From NCBI GenBank assembly GCA_035760705.1, contig DASTSL010000017.1, positions 1 through 38,986 on the forward strand: a stretch of DNA of 38,986 nucleotides, given 5' to 3'. The stretch is from Allomeiothermus sp035760705. GTDB lineage: Bacteria > Deinococcota > Deinococci > Deinococcales > Thermaceae. A model generated the notes under the pieces. The model saw only the letters and a program-made list of their open reading frames with translations, searched no databases and was not told where the DNA came from. Positions 38,285 through 38,986 of this stretch are shown piece after piece (position 1 is the first letter of the stretch; each line of letters starts with the position of its first letter). Both the position numbers and the translations under genes were made by a program.

Positions 38285-38986
38285 TCAATCGGCGGCCTGC
38301 TCCACGGCCTCCTGGCGTTTGCGCAAATCCTGCACTACCAGTTCAGCCACGTCCAGCACCTGCATCCCCTGCCCCTCCGGCTCCTGCGCGGTCTCCACGT
38401 TCATCATCGCCATACAGAAGGGACAGCCGGTGGCGATGGTGGTGGCCCCGGTTTGCCTAAGTTCGCGGTAGCGGTTGCTCGAGACCCGCTCGGCTCCGGG
38501 TTCCTCCTCCTTCCAGAACTGGGCTCCACCAGCCCCGCAGCAGAAGGAATTCTTACCGTGACGGGGGGGTTCGGAAAGCTCGAGGCCCAGGGCTTGGATG
38601 ACAGCGCGGGGCTCCTCGAGGATGCCGTTGTGGCGGCCCAAGTAACACGGATCGTGAAAGGTGACCTTGCCATCCGAAAGACCCACCGCGATCTTCCTTT
38701 GCCCAACCAGCTCGGCGATGAAGTCGGTGTGATGCCGTACGGTGTAGGTTCCGCCAAAGTCCTTGTATTCGTTGGCGATGGTGTGGAAGCAGTGCGGACA
38801 GGTGGTGACGATGGTCTTGGGTTTCTCCTCCATTGCGGCATTGAGGGTCGCCACGTTCTCCTCGGCCATCTGCGCGAAGAGGTACTCGTTCCCGGCCCGC
38901 CGGGCGGCATCACCGGTGCACTTCTCCCGCTTGCCCAGGATGGCCCAGGACACGCCGCTGGCCTGCAAGATCTCGGCCATGCTGCG
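38285..38986 (-). CDS. Fe-S oxidoreductase, C-terminal part (continues beyond window)
   Basis: The frame is open to the window end, so the true start lies beyond 38986. Two cysteine-rich CCG-type domains are seen: TTCPHCFHTIANEY with TFHDPCYLGRHNG, and SFCCGAGGAQFWKEEE with TGCPFCMAMMN. These occur in heterodisulfide reductase subunit D, glycolate oxidase GlcF and related electron-transfer proteins, in which they bind Fe-S clusters. The N-terminal ferredoxin-like part is missing from view, so the exact subtype is open. Confidence 0.82.
   Translation of the reverse strand, partial: RSMAEILQASGVSWAILGKREKCTGDAARRAGNEYLFAQMAEENVATLNAAMEEKPKTIVTTCPHCFHTIANEYKDFGGTYTVRHHTDFIAELVGQRKIAVGLSDGKVTFHDPCYLGRHNGILEEPRAVIQALGLELSEPPRHGKNSFCCGAGGAQFWKEEEPGAERVSSNRYRELRQTGATTIATGCPFCMAMMNVETAQEPEGQGMQVLDVAELVVQDLRKRQEAVEQAAD

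Overview
The window looks like chromosomal DNA from a thermophile of the Deinococcus-Thermus line, most likely Meiothermus or a close relative. This is inferred from the high GC content, Thermaceae-like proteins, several -10-like boxes placed directly before start codons, and a large excess of CTCGAG. The identification rests on sequence character alone. I see no tRNA, rRNA or CRISPR array.

Layout. Positions 1-141 are the right end of an insertion sequence. Positions 234-4942 hold a degenerate M24 peptidase-like protein, galactokinase, a lipoprotein of unknown function and, on the other strand, Hsp33 with an unusual Cys-rich tail. Positions 5381-20833 (+) form a long amine-catabolism and transport region: a GabT aminotransferase, a Tat-type lipoprotein flavin amine oxidase, a PotABC-type polyamine importer, two similar PotD-type binding proteins, a second GabT-like enzyme, two GNAT acetyltransferases, an amidohydrolase, a third class III aminotransferase and a DAO-type flavin oxidase behind a perfect palindromic operator. 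Positions 21073-27928 (-) carry a second set, ydcS-ydcT-ydcU-ydcV-patD, in the same order as the Escherichia coli putrescine operon, preceded by a LysR-type regulator. Positions 28104-38986 hold housekeeping and envelope genes: DUF427, small conserved proteins, a MIP18/PaaD-like Fe-S protein, a secreted peptidase/propeller/barrel protein, a threonine dehydratase-like enzyme, an AmiC-type amidase, a UspA protein, an LprI-like protein, a BatA-like vWA protein and the end of an Fe-S oxidoreductase.

How the genes work together. The two clusters supply most of a transaminase/oxidase route from putrescine through 4-aminobutyraldehyde (amine oxidase or aminotransferase) to GABA (PatD) and succinate semialdehyde (GabT), fed by two ABC importers. 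Succinate semialdehyde dehydrogenase is not in the window. The acetyltransferases, amidohydrolase and remaining oxidase probably extend the range to modified amines, but their substrates cannot be read from the sequence.

The most unusual non-coding signal is a set of about a dozen intergenic blocks built from 7-bp units, often of the form GC plus five variable bases. The pentamers differ from locus to locus, and at many loci the two halves of a block mirror each other and could fold into a hairpin. Other non-coding elements are a GTAGGGG-ended MITE-like element, two CCCTCTCC-type palindromic repeats, a possible attenuator upstream of gabT, an SD-adjacent hairpin upstream of the lipoprotein gene, and several dyad operators.
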